NCBI GenBank assembly: GCA_937864275.1
Contig: CALMIW010000326.1
Location: 1 to 8,174, forward strand
Direction of reading: 5' to 3'
Source: an uncultured Dehalococcoidia bacterium
GTDB lineage: Bacteria; Chloroflexota; Dehalococcoidia; Tepidiformales; Tepidiformaceae
DNA: 8,174 nucleotides
Positions 1 to 6,102 of this stretch are shown here, one piece after another. The position numbers were made by a program, and so were the translations under genes. Each line of letters begins with the position of its first letter. Position 1 is the first letter of the stretch. The notes below the pieces were generated by a model that worked only from the letters and a program-made list of their open reading frames with translations, was not told where the DNA came from and ran no database searches.

Positions 1-1086
1 CCGGAGGTACCGCTCAAGCGGCTCCCCCGCGGTCAGCCCCAGTGCGCCGTGGGCCTCGATCGCCTCGGAGGTGGCTCGGCCCGCCATCTCCGTCGAGAAG
101 CCCTTCGCCAGCGCCGCCTGCCAGGTCGAGTCCTGCCCCTTGTCCTGCATGTCCATCGCCCGCAGCGTCAAGAAGCGCGCGGCCTCGGTCTCCGCCACCA
201 TCTCGTAGAGCATGCCCTGCACCAGCTGGAAGCTGCCGATCGGCCGCCCGAACTGCTTGCGCTCACGCATGTAGGCGATCGAGGCGTCGATCGCTGCCTG
301 TCCCAGCCCGACACCCATGATCGCCAGCATCGTCCGCGGTTCCTGGAAGTTCCAAACCTGCGTGCTCTTCGCCGGTGCGGCCGCCTCGGCCGGCGGTCGC
401 GCCCCGCCCATCCCGCGCATGTTCGCCCGCGGCACGCGCACGTCGTCGAAGCGCAGCTCGCCGTTCGGCCACGCCCGCAGCCCGAGCAGGTTGTTGTTTC
501 GGACCACCTCCCACGGCGATACGTCCTTCCGGATGTGCAGGCTCCGGATGCCCGCTCGCCCCGCCTCCGGATCGATGTTCACCATCAGGTTCACGTGGTC
601 CGCGATGGGCGAGCATGAGATCCAGGTCTTCGTGCCGTTCACCACCCATTCGTCGCCGTCGAGCGTTGCCCGCGTCTGCAGGTACGACGAGTCGGAGCCG
701 TGGTCCGGTTCGGTGATCGCCCCGCAGCCGATGCTTTCCCCCGCCCGCATCCGCGCCATCGCTTCTCGGCGCTCCGCGTCGTCCCCGCCCGAAGGAAGCA
801 TCCCGGCGATGAAGAGCGTCCCGCAGAGGCCCGCCCACACCCGCGCCAGCTCCTCGTTGATCACCCCGTACGTCTTGGCGTCCAGGTTCGATCCGCCCCA
901 CGCTTCGTCGTGCCGCCCGTTGTAGAACCCGAACGGCATCAACTGCTTGATGAAGCCGATGGCGTCCTCACGCGAAAGCTGTCCCTTCGCCTCGTACTCG
1001 CCGACCTGCGGAGCTATCTCCTTCTCCAGGTACTCACGGACGGTGGCTTTCAGGAGCCGCTGTTCCTCGGTCAGGTCGAAGTCCAC
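1..1086 (-). CDS. Acyl-CoA dehydrogenase family flavoprotein, C-terminus cut by window edge
   Basis: This is a FAD-dependent acyl-CoA dehydrogenase, which introduces the alpha,beta double bond in an acyl-CoA and passes electrons to ETF; it is cytoplasmic. The frame is open for 362 codons from a GTG at 1086 to the window edge. It begins VDFDLTEEQRLL, the usual family N-terminus. Residues 121-132 (CGAITEPDHGSD) match the first family signature and 275-288 (ERKQFGRPIGSFQL) match the second. A helical N-terminal domain spans about 1-115, the beta domain 116-225 and the C-terminal helices from about 245. Residues 227-245 form an Ala/Pro-rich insertion between the last two. The visible end, EPLERYLR, corresponds to the point just before the usual catalytic IYEGT-type segment, so some 20-40 residues, including the likely catalytic Glu, are outside the window. 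Substrate chain length cannot be told. The start is supported by GAGGAGGT four bases upstream. The gene is divergent from the lipoprotein gene. Confidence 0.93.
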   Translation of the reverse strand, partial: MDFDLTEEQRLLKATVREYLEKEIAPQVGEYEAKGQLSREDAIGFIKQLMPFGFYNGRHDEAWGGSNLDAKTYGVINEELARVWAGLCGTLFIAGMLPSGGDDAERREAMARMRAGESIGCGAITEPDHGSDSSYLQTRATLDGDEWVVNGTKTWISCSPIADHVNLMVNIDPEAGRAGIRSLHIRKDVSPWEVVRNNNLLGLRAWPNGELRFDDVRVPRANMRGMGGARPPAEAAAPAKSTQVWNFQEPRTMLAIMGVGLGQAAIDASIAYMRERKQFGRPIGSFQLVQGMLYEMVAETEAARFLTLRAMDMQDKGQDSTWQAALAKGFSTEMAGRATSEAIEAHGALGLTAGEPLERYLR

Positions 1087-1090
1087 GAAG

Positions 1091-1098
1091 ACCTCCTC
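1091..1098 (-). promoter_or_regulatory. Ribosome binding site of the acyl-CoA dehydrogenase gene
   Basis: On the minus strand the sequence reads GAGGAGGT, then GCTTC-type spacing of four bases (1087-1090) before the GTG at 1086. It is a near-perfect Shine-Dalgarno match and decides the GTG start. Confidence 0.8.
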
Positions 1099-1157
1099 GG
1101 TGCAAGGCACTTCCAACGAGCATCTTCGGGGCGGCGTTCCGGGCTCGGGGCGCTGAA

Positions 1158-1186
1158 AGCATTGTCGCGCCTTGCTCCGCCGTCAA
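1158..1186 (-). promoter_or_regulatory. Candidate sigma-70-type promoter for the acyl-CoA dehydrogenase gene
   Basis: Read on the minus strand, TTGACG (1181-1186) matches five of six bases of the -35 consensus. It is followed after 17 bases by AATGCT (1158-1163), which matches only three of six at -10. Transcription would start near 1150 and give a leader of about 65 bases. The -35 and the spacing are good and the -10 is weak, so this is only a candidate. Confidence 0.3.
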
Positions 1187-1317
1187 TCGCCGCCCTCCAA
1201 CCCGGCTCTCACCCGCCTCTCATGTTCGCTCGTTAGTCTGCCCCCATCACCTCCCAGCACTGCGGTGCTGTCGGCCACGCTTTACTCCATCTCCCCGCAC
1301 CAGGTGTCACTCTCTCC

Positions 1318-3126
1318 ATGATGTCCCGGATCCAACGCTTCCTTTCGCTTGGCTTTTTTGCCGCTCTCACCGCGGCAATGCTCTCCGGCTGCACGTCCTC
1401 CGATTCGAAGGAGCCCACTCCTTCTGCGACGGCGTCGTCTGGTTCGGAGGCGACCTCGCCTGCCAGTCCCACGGCGACGAACTCGCCCGATGCATCCCCT
1501 GGTTCGAACGCCGGCGACGGCAGCACGCACGACGACCCCGCCGACTACAAATGGGACGAATCCTCGGTCGTCGAAATCAGCCTGCGCGGCGACATCGCGA
1601 CCAGCGGCAGCAACGCCGTGAAGGTCGACGGCTCCACCGTCACCGTCACCCGTGCCGGCACCTACCGGTTGAGCGGGACCCTCTCCGACGGTCAGGTCGT
1701 GGTAGAGACGGCCGACGCCGGGACCGTCCGGCTCATCCTTAACGGGGTGACGATTACCAACGCCGACCAGGCCGCAATCGCCGTCAACGATGCGAAGAAG
1801 GTCGTCCTCATCCTCGCCGACGGCTCGAAAAACTCGCTCACCGACGGTGAGAAGTACGCCTTCGCCGACGCCGCGACCGACGAGCCCGATGCCGCGCTCT
1901 TCAGCACCGCCGACCTGACGATCGCCGGCAGCGGCTCACTCGCCGTGAACGGCAAATACAACGATGGCATCACCAGCAAGGACGGGCTCATCATCGCTGG
2001 CGGCACAATCTCCGTGAACGCAGCCGACGACGGCATCCGCGGCAAGGACTACGTCGTCCTCAAGGGCGGCTCCGTCACGGTCATCGCCGGTGGCGATGGC
2101 ATCAAGGCCGACAACGACGAGGACGCAGCCCTCGGGTTCGTTTCGGTCCTCGGCGGCACGGCGAGCATCACCGTCGTCGGCGATGGCATCGACGCCGAGA
2201 CCGCCGTCACCGTCTCGGATGGCAAGCTCACCCTCGTCACCGGCGGCGGAGCCGGCGCCACGGTTGCCGCCGATGCTTCGGCCAAGGCCATCAAGGGCAC
2301 GGGAAGCGTCTCTATCACCGGCGGCGCCTTCGCCATCAACGCCGCGGACGACGCCGTCCACTCCAACAACACGGTCACAATCGCCGGCGGCAGCTTCACG
2401 ATCGCCACCGGCGACGATGCCGTCCACGGCGACAAGGTCGTCACCATCGATGGAGGCTCGATCAACGTCACCCGCTCTTACGAGGGCATCGAGTCCATCG
2501 CCATCACCATCAACGCGGGCGACATCACGGTCGTCTGCAGCGACGACTGCATCAACGCTGCCGACGGTACCGGCGGCGGCGCTCCTGCCGGCCCGGGCAC
2601 ACGGCCCGGTTCCGGTGGCGGCAGCAACACCCTCGCCATCAACGGCGGCACCATCCTCGTCAATTCCGGCGGCGACGGCCTCGATATCAACGGCTCCATC
2701 ACCATGACTGGCGGCACGGTCGTCATCCAGGGCCCCACCGCAAACAACAACAGCGCCATCGACTACGACGGCACATTCACCATGACCGGGGGGTACCTCG
2801 TCGCCGTTGGCAGTGCGGGCATGGCCCAATCCGTGAGCCCCGCCTCGACGGTGAAAGCCATTTCGCTCCGCCTGGCTCAGCAGGCGGGCTCCTTCGTCCA
2901 CATCGAGTCCCCGGAAGGCGAGGAGATCCTCCCTCTTCGCTCCATCAAGTCCTACCAGTCACTCGTTGTCGCCAGCCCGAGGCTCCAGTCCGCCGTCGCA
3001 TACGAGGTCTATGCCGGGGGCACGGCGGCGGGCGCCAACGAGATGGGGCTCTACCCGGCCGGTGTCTACTCCGGCGGCACCCTGCTCACCACGGCGACGG
3101 TCTCCACGAGCGCCCAATCCCGCTGA
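1318..3126 (+). CDS. Exported lipoprotein with Cthe_2159-like carbohydrate-binding beta-helix domain
   Basis: The 602-residue product is a predicted surface lipoprotein. Basic residues (R4, R7) precede a hydrophobic stretch and a lipobox LSGC, with Cys25 as the lipidation site. Residues 26-75 form a Ser/Thr/Pro/Ala/Asp-rich linker that would hold the domain away from the membrane. From about residue 84 to 510 the protein repeats short rungs of the type GG-x-(I/V)-x-V-x-x-x-DD-(G/A)-(I/V), for example around 228-240, 250-262, 335-347 and 357-369. With the Gly-rich loop at 417-436 and the following SGGDGLDINGSITMTGGTV and SAIDYDG segments, this is the pattern of the Cthe_2159 family (DUF4353, PF14262). 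That family has a calcium-containing parallel beta-helix, and its founder binds cellulose and acidic sugars. Binding here is inferred. A second ATG at 1321 could also be the start. Cys407 and Cys411 bracket one DD turn. A shorter C-terminal beta-rich segment spans 511-602. Confidence 0.85.
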   Translation: MMSRIQRFLSLGFFAALTAAMLSGCTSSDSKEPTPSATASSGSEATSPASPTATNSPDASPGSNAGDGSTHDDPADYKWDESSVVEISLRGDIATSGSNAVKVDGSTVTVTRAGTYRLSGTLSDGQVVVETADAGTVRLILNGVTITNADQAAIAVNDAKKVVLILADGSKNSLTDGEKYAFADAATDEPDAALFSTADLTIAGSGSLAVNGKYNDGITSKDGLIIAGGTISVNAADDGIRGKDYVVLKGGSVTVIAGGDGIKADNDEDAALGFVSVLGGTASITVVGDGIDAETAVTVSDGKLTLVTGGGAGATVAADASAKAIKGTGSVSITGGAFAINAADDAVHSNNTVTIAGGSFTIATGDDAVHGDKVVTIDGGSINVTRSYEGIESIAITINAGDITVVCSDDCINAADGTGGGAPAGPGTRPGSGGGSNTLAINGGTILVNSGGDGLDINGSITMTGGTVVIQGPTANNNSAIDYDGTFTMTGGYLVAVGSAGMAQSVSPASTVKAISLRLAQQAGSFVHIESPEGEEILPLRSIKSYQSLVVASPRLQSAVAYEVYAGGTAAGANEMGLYPAGVYSGGTLLTTATVSTSAQSR

Positions 3127-3168
3127 TCCGCGGGCCCGTTCGATTTTGCCGCCCGTGGCGAATCTCAT

Positions 3169-3215
3169 CCTCCTGTGCCACCATCTCCGCTGCGTCACCC
3201 CGGTTTCACAGGAGG
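3169..3215 (+). promoter_or_regulatory. Inverted repeat that sequesters the ribosome binding site of the PEBP gene
   Basis: CCTCCTGTG (3169-3177) and CACAGGAGG (3207-3215) are perfect 9-base complements separated by 29 bases. The right arm contains the whole AGGAGG Shine-Dalgarno at 3210-3215. In RNA that includes the left arm, the ribosome binding site would sit in a 9-bp stem, so translation could be restrained until the stem opens. That such RNA exists, for example by readthrough from the lipoprotein gene, is inferred. No separate promoter or terminator is evident in 3127-3168. Confidence 0.5.
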
Positions 3216-3221
3216 TTCAAG

Positions 3222-3698
3222 TTGGTCTTCGCGCTTTCGAAACTCGAACTGAAGAGCCCTGCGTTCGAACAACTCGGCCGCATCCCCAAGAAGCACACCG
3301 GCGAAGGCGAGGACGTCTCGCCGGCCCTCGAATGGACCGAGGTCCCCGAAGGTACCCGCTCCTTCGTCATCGCCTGCCACGACCCCGACGCCCCGCTGAT
3401 CTCCGGCGCCACCTACGGCTTCGTCCACTGGGTGGTCTACAACATCCCGGCCTCCGTCCGCAGTCTCCCCGAGGGATTCAGCGGCTACACCGAAGGCCCG
3501 AACGGGTTTGGGAGGACCACCTACGGCGGGCCCATGCCGCCCCCGAACCACGGCACCCACCTCTATTACTTCTGGGTCTTCGCCCTCGGCGCCGAACTCA
3601 ACCTCGAGCCCGGCCTCTCCCTCTGGCAGGTCCTCGAAAAGATCGAGCCCCACACGCTGGGCATGAACCGCCTCGTCGGGACGTACTCGCGCGGCTAA
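3222..3698 (+). CDS. YbhB/YbcL family Raf kinase inhibitor-like protein (PEBP fold)
   Basis: The 158-residue cytoplasmic protein is a bacterial member of the phosphatidylethanolamine-binding protein family. The length and motifs are typical: DPDAP at 54-58, HWVVYNIP at 69-76, GYTEGPNGFG at 88-97, then GGPMPPPNHGTHLYYFWVFAL at about 102-121. In the family Asp54, Asp56, His69 and His113 line the small anion or ligand pocket, and all are present. The physiological role of bacterial members is not settled; they have been linked to ligand binding or protease/kinase modulation by analogy with the eukaryotic proteins. The start is TTG at 3222, six bases after AGGAGG, and the first residues (VFALSKLELKSPAF) align with family N-termini. 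The gene follows the lipoprotein gene by 95 bp on the same strand and converges with the toroid gene. There is no signal peptide. Confidence 0.93.
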   Translation: MVFALSKLELKSPAFEQLGRIPKKHTGEGEDVSPALEWTEVPEGTRSFVIACHDPDAPLISGATYGFVHWVVYNIPASVRSLPEGFSGYTEGPNGFGRTTYGGPMPPPNHGTHLYYFWVFALGAELNLEPGLSLWQVLEKIEPHTLGMNRLVGTYSRG

Positions 3699-3717
3699 CC
3701 CTTCGGAGCGCCCGGGT

Positions 3718-3750
3718 CGCGCGGCGGAGTGCCGGTCATTCCGCCGCGCG
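3718..3750. terminator. Hairpin between convergent genes, probable bidirectional terminator
   Basis: CGCGCGGCGGA (3718-3728) and TCCGCCGCGCG (3740-3750) form a perfect 11-bp, very G+C-rich stem with an 11-base loop. It lies 19 bases after the PEBP stop codon and overlaps the last codons and the TGA stop of the opposite-strand gene; the stop is in the loop. There is no T-run on either side, so it is not a classical intrinsic terminator, but its place between two converging genes suggests transcript-end formation or 3'-end protection for both. Confidence 0.55.
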
Positions 3751-4746
3751 GCCGGCCTTTCGCAGCGTCCGCAGGGCCCGCAGCGTTATCCACTTGCTCG
3801 GCTTGCCCTTCGCCTCGATCGGAGCCCACGTCTTTCCGTTGAGTGAGTTCTCCAGGCGCCATCGCCCTGCCGCGTCGCGCTTACTCAGGATCAGGTCGAA
3901 TGCGTCCGCCAGCCGCGGGTCGTTCCCATAGCCCAGGTCCACCAGGTTCTCGGTCACCTCCAGCACGTCGCTCCAGTAGGAGTGAAGGAATCCGAAGCGG
4001 AACCAGGTCCCACTCACCCGCTCCGAATACGGGTAGTCCGCGTGCGCCGGGTTCCGGCTGAGGAAGAACTCGGCGCCGAGTTCGAGCGCCCGCTTCGTCT
4101 CGGCGTCGCGCAGGTGCGGGGGCACCGCGAGCAGCGCTCGGATCGCCTTCGCGGCGCCCCATCCGCACGGCTGCCCCTGGTTCACCCCGCATGCGAAGCC
4201 CGGCCCGCTCGTCCCCGAACGGTAGTACCGCACATCCGGGTCCGAACCCGTGATCGACCGCGCCTGCCACTCGATCGCCCTGCCGATGCGCGGGTCCTCC
4301 AGCCAGCCGAGGCCGATCAGCGCCCAGAGCAGGTTCCCGTTCAGGCAGTGGATCACGCTCGATGGCGGTGGTGGCGTCCGCAACGCCGCCGAACACCCGA
4401 ATCCCCCGGTTGCCGTCTGCGTGTGCTCCAGCAGGTACCGGCATCCCGCCGCGACGCGCGCATCCGCGCCATCGGCCCCCAGCTCCCCCAGGAACACGAT
4501 CTGCCAGGCCGTCCCCTGGTACTTCGGCCCGTATCCGGCGCCGGGCGTCGCCCAGTACCCGTCCGGGTGCTGGGCCGCAAGGATGCGCGGCACCGGCCCG
4601 GTCGCCATCACCGCCGCCTGCGCCTCACGGACTTCCGCATCCTCCGGCCCGAGGCCCAACAGGTCCCGAAGCGCGAAGTACCGCACGCCCGGGTTCTCAC
4701 TGTCCGGCTCCAGCAGCCAGTCGATCGCGATACCGCTGCCTGTCAT
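3736..4746 (-). CDS. Prenyltransferase/squalene-cyclase-like alpha/alpha-toroid protein, function unknown
   Basis: The 336-residue soluble protein starts at an ATG (4746) six bases after AAGGAG. It opens with IDWLLEPDSENPGVRYFALRDLL, a start I associate with a family of toroid proteins related to terpene cyclases and prenyltransferases. Repeated helix pairs follow at about 71-111 (KYQGTAWQIVFLGELG), 133-165 (HCLNGNLLWALIGLGWLED), 192-232 (PCGWGAAKAIRALLAV), 255-290 and 318-330. They carry the Gly/Trp/Gln turns (GYW, GGFG, GRWRLEN) of QW-like repeats. There is no DxDD motif of class II terpene cyclases, so cyclase activity is not supported. Cys118, Cys134, Cys186 and Cys194 with His133 could form a metal or disulfide site. 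From memory, database relatives sometimes carry the label 'nitrogen fixation protein NifH'; the sequence has no P-loop or Fe-S pattern to justify that. It lies 45 bp downstream of the HPF fusion gene, possibly in one operon. Confidence 0.75.
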   Translation of the reverse strand: MTGSGIAIDWLLEPDSENPGVRYFALRDLLGLGPEDAEVREAQAAVMATGPVPRILAAQHPDGYWATPGAGYGPKYQGTAWQIVFLGELGADGADARVAAGCRYLLEHTQTATGGFGCSAALRTPPPPSSVIHCLNGNLLWALIGLGWLEDPRIGRAIEWQARSITGSDPDVRYYRSGTSGPGFACGVNQGQPCGWGAAKAIRALLAVPPHLRDAETKRALELGAEFFLSRNPAHADYPYSERVSGTWFRFGFLHSYWSDVLEVTENLVDLGYGNDPRLADAFDLILSKRDAAGRWRLENSLNGKTWAPIEAKGKPSKWITLRALRTLRKAGRAAE

Positions 4747-4752
4747 CGGCGG

Positions 4753-4758
4753 CTCCTT
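4753..4758 (-). promoter_or_regulatory. Ribosome binding site of the toroid protein gene
   Basis: The minus strand reads AAGGAG followed by six bases and the ATG at 4744-4746. This supports independent translation initiation 45 bp after the stop of the upstream HPF fusion gene. Confidence 0.7.
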
Positions 4759-4791
4759 ACCACCCCGGGTCGAGCCCGGCCGGGCGCTCGC

Positions 4792-5874
4792 CTACGGCAC
4801 TACCGACGTAGCCTGCGGGCCGTTGTCGCCCGGCTCCTCGGCGAAGCGCACGCGCGCACCCACCGCCAGCGCCTCGAGTTCCGCCCCCACCACGCTGTTG
4901 CGATGGAAGTACACCTCGTGGCCGTCTGCCGCCTGCAGGAAGCCGTAGCCCTCCTGCGGGAAGACGCGCACCACCGTGCCGAACGTCCGGTCGTCCGTCC
5001 GTGGCTCTTCGGGCCGCATCTTCCGCACCTGGTCATCCATCATCCGCTGGGCCGCGTCGAACGCGAACCGGATAGCGACGTGGAGGTCCTTCGCCTGCTG
5101 GCGATTGACGATGATGTCCGGGCCGGGCACTTCGATCTTGATACTCACGTCGAACGGCCCGCCCTGCTTGTGGTGCCCGGTCGGCGCCTCGATCGTCACG
5201 CGGCAGGCCTGCATCCGGCTGTTGAAGCGGTCCAGCTTCGCCAGCCGCTCCCGGACGTACGTCTCCACCTCGGGGCCTACCGCGAGACCGCTGGCCAGGA
5301 TCTCGATGGGGATCTGCTTCGCCACAGGCGATGGTGCCGGGGCATGCGCGTCGAGCCGTTCCCACTCGACCCGAATCGTCTCGTCGCCCTTGGGGTAGTC
5401 GAACTTCAGCGAGCCCTTGTAATTGGAATTCAGTGCTTCGCCGAGCCGCCGCGCCAGGTGCACGTCCGTCGTCCACACAAGGACGCGGTCGCTCAACTCT
5501 TCCATCCGGCCGATCCGGTGCAGGGGATGCTCGCGCGTCTCCTCTTCCGCTTCCGCGCGCAGTGTCGCGACCACGTCGTCGCGGTGGCTCGCCACGAAGG
5601 CGCCGGAGACGATCAACTCGCCGGCGAAGTACTCGTCCTTGATCCGGCGGCACGCCGGGCAGACCACCATGTTGGCGCCCGCGGCGTCAGCCTTCGAGCC
5701 CCACGTCCAGCGCCCCTCCCGATAGATCGACCCACAGGAAGAACAGGCCGTCGGTTCCGGATAGGACCTGATCAGCCGGTACGGATCCTCCCCGGCCTCG
5801 GAGACGATCGCGTCCACACGCGGCGTGCGCGGAGGCAGGTTCTTCGGCGACTTGTTCTGAGGTGTGTTCGGCAT
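4792..5874 (-). CDS. BCAM0308 zinc-ribbon, HPF/RaiA and cold-shock domain fusion protein
   Basis: The 360-residue protein has three parts. Residues 1-175 resemble the BCAM0308 family: PEPTACSSCGSIYREGRW (40-57) with Cys44 and Cys47, then VVCPACRRIKD (70-80) with Cys72 and Cys75 as a four-Cys zinc ribbon, and TTDVHLARRLGEAL (135-148). Residues 185-285 are an HPF/RaiA (S30AE) domain, with VRERLAKLDRFNSRMQACRVTIEAP (207-231) and KIEVPGPDIIVNRQ. Such domains bind the 30S decoding channel and idle ribosomes. Residues 296-360 are a cold-shock OB fold, with the RNP1-like EGYGFLQ (308-314) and RNP2-like VYFHRNSV (321-328) motifs for RNA binding. HPF-CSD two-domain proteins are known; a BCAM0308 part fused in front is unusual to me. 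I start at the ATG 5872-5874, which has AAGGAG eight bases upstream; an ATG at 5907 lacks a ribosome binding site. The inferred role is ribosome protection under stress. Confidence 0.88.
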   Translation of the reverse strand: MPNTPQNKSPKNLPPRTPRVDAIVSEAGEDPYRLIRSYPEPTACSSCGSIYREGRWTWGSKADAAGANMVVCPACRRIKDEYFAGELIVSGAFVASHRDDVVATLRAEAEEETREHPLHRIGRMEELSDRVLVWTTDVHLARRLGEALNSNYKGSLKFDYPKGDETIRVEWERLDAHAPAPSPVAKQIPIEILASGLAVGPEVETYVRERLAKLDRFNSRMQACRVTIEAPTGHHKQGGPFDVSIKIEVPGPDIIVNRQQAKDLHVAIRFAFDAAQRMMDDQVRKMRPEEPRTDDRTFGTVVRVFPQEGYGFLQAADGHEVYFHRNSVVGAELEALAVGARVRFAEEPGDNGPQATSVVP

Positions 5875-5882
5875 TCTTTCGA

Positions 5883-5888
5883 CTCCTT
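5883..5888 (-). promoter_or_regulatory. Ribosome binding site that sets the start of the HPF fusion gene
   Basis: AAGGAG on the minus strand lies eight bases before the ATG at 5872-5874. The in-frame ATG at 5905-5907 has no comparable element, so the shorter product is preferred. Confidence 0.75.
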
Positions 5889-6087
5889 CCGCTCCAACTG
5901 CGATCATGGCCCGTCGGCGCCGCTGTCCGTAATGGACGAACGGGCCCCACTCTCCGTTCAGTCGTCCAGAACTCCCGCCCGGTTCGACTCATTTTCCCCG
6001 GTGCGTCAACCTTGTGGAGTCGATGGGCGATGCCAGTGCTAACGGCCCGTTAACGGATTCGTGGCACAGTGCGCCCGGACCACACCC

Positions 6088-6093
6088 GGAGGA
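6088..6093 (+). promoter_or_regulatory. Ribosome binding site that sets the ACR3 TTG start
   Basis: The sequence here reads GGAGGA, nine bases before the TTG at 6103. An in-frame GTG at 6061 lies upstream of this element and has no comparable ribosome binding site, so TTG is chosen as the start. Confidence 0.7.
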
Positions 6094-6102
6094 CCACCAG
6101 CG

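Larger units (their letters stand above)
1087..1317. other. Divergent intergenic region with a small hairpin at 1255-1270
   Basis: This gene-free stretch separates two divergent genes and must carry both promoters. On the plus-strand side it holds a perfect inverted repeat, CAGCAC (1255-1260), loop TGCG, GTGCTG (1265-1270). The repeat lies about 50 bases before the lipoprotein start and could be an operator or leader hairpin. A TTTACT at 1281-1286 resembles a -10 box, but no matching -35 is seen. The lipoprotein start has only a weak AGGTG (1302-1306), 11 bases upstream. Confidence 0.45.
5875..6102. promoter_or_regulatory. Divergent control region between the HPF fusion and ACR3 genes
   Basis: This 228-bp stretch must hold the promoters of two divergent genes. 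It contains GAACGG (5938-5943) facing CCGTTC (5954-5959). TCGACTC (5984-5990) faces GAGTCGA (6017-6023). TAACG (6040-6044) faces CGTTA (6048-6052), with a further TAACGG at 6051-6056. The AACGG/CCGTT pentamer thus occurs five times between 5939 and 6056, which may mark a regulator's sites. No convincing -35/-10 pair and no clear ArsR-type operator were found by eye. Confidence 0.45.

Noticed and set aside
1281..1286. TTTACT as a -10 box for the lipoprotein gene
   Set aside because: It matches four of six -10 bases, but no plausible -35 element lies 16-18 bases upstream.
1936..2901. Minus-strand open frame of 321 codons with Asp/Val/Gly repeats
   Set aside because: It is antisense to the beta-helix lipoprotein; its apparent repeats are the mirrored rung repeats of the real gene.
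3133..3155. CGGGC/GCCCG pair after the lipoprotein stop as a terminator
   Set aside because: It is a five-bp pairing over a long loop with no T-run after it, not distinguishable from chance in this composition.
3736..4746. NifH-type nitrogenase iron protein
   Set aside because: There is no N-terminal P-loop and no nitrogenase Fe-S cysteine pattern. The helical repeat pattern is of terpene-cyclase/prenyltransferase toroid type.
4765..4779. CCGGG-TCGAG-CCCGG hairpin between the HPF fusion and toroid genes
   Set aside because: The stem is only five bp with no T-run in a very G+C-rich spacer. It is too weak to call a terminator, and the two genes may be co-transcribed.
5905..5907. ATG as the start of the HPF fusion gene
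   Set aside because: No Shine-Dalgarno precedes it, whereas the ATG at 5872-5874 has AAGGAG at a spacing of eight bases.
3982..6042. Long open frame of 686 codons on the plus strand
   Set aside because: It lies antisense to two well-supported minus-strand genes (toroid and HPF fusion). Its translation is Arg/Pro/His-rich with no recognisable domain, a usual effect of high G+C in the antisense frame.
6061..6063. GTG as the start of the ACR3 gene
   Set aside because: It would add 14 residues not typical of the family, and the ribosome binding site GGAGGA lies downstream of it at 6088-6093, correctly spaced for the TTG at 6103.
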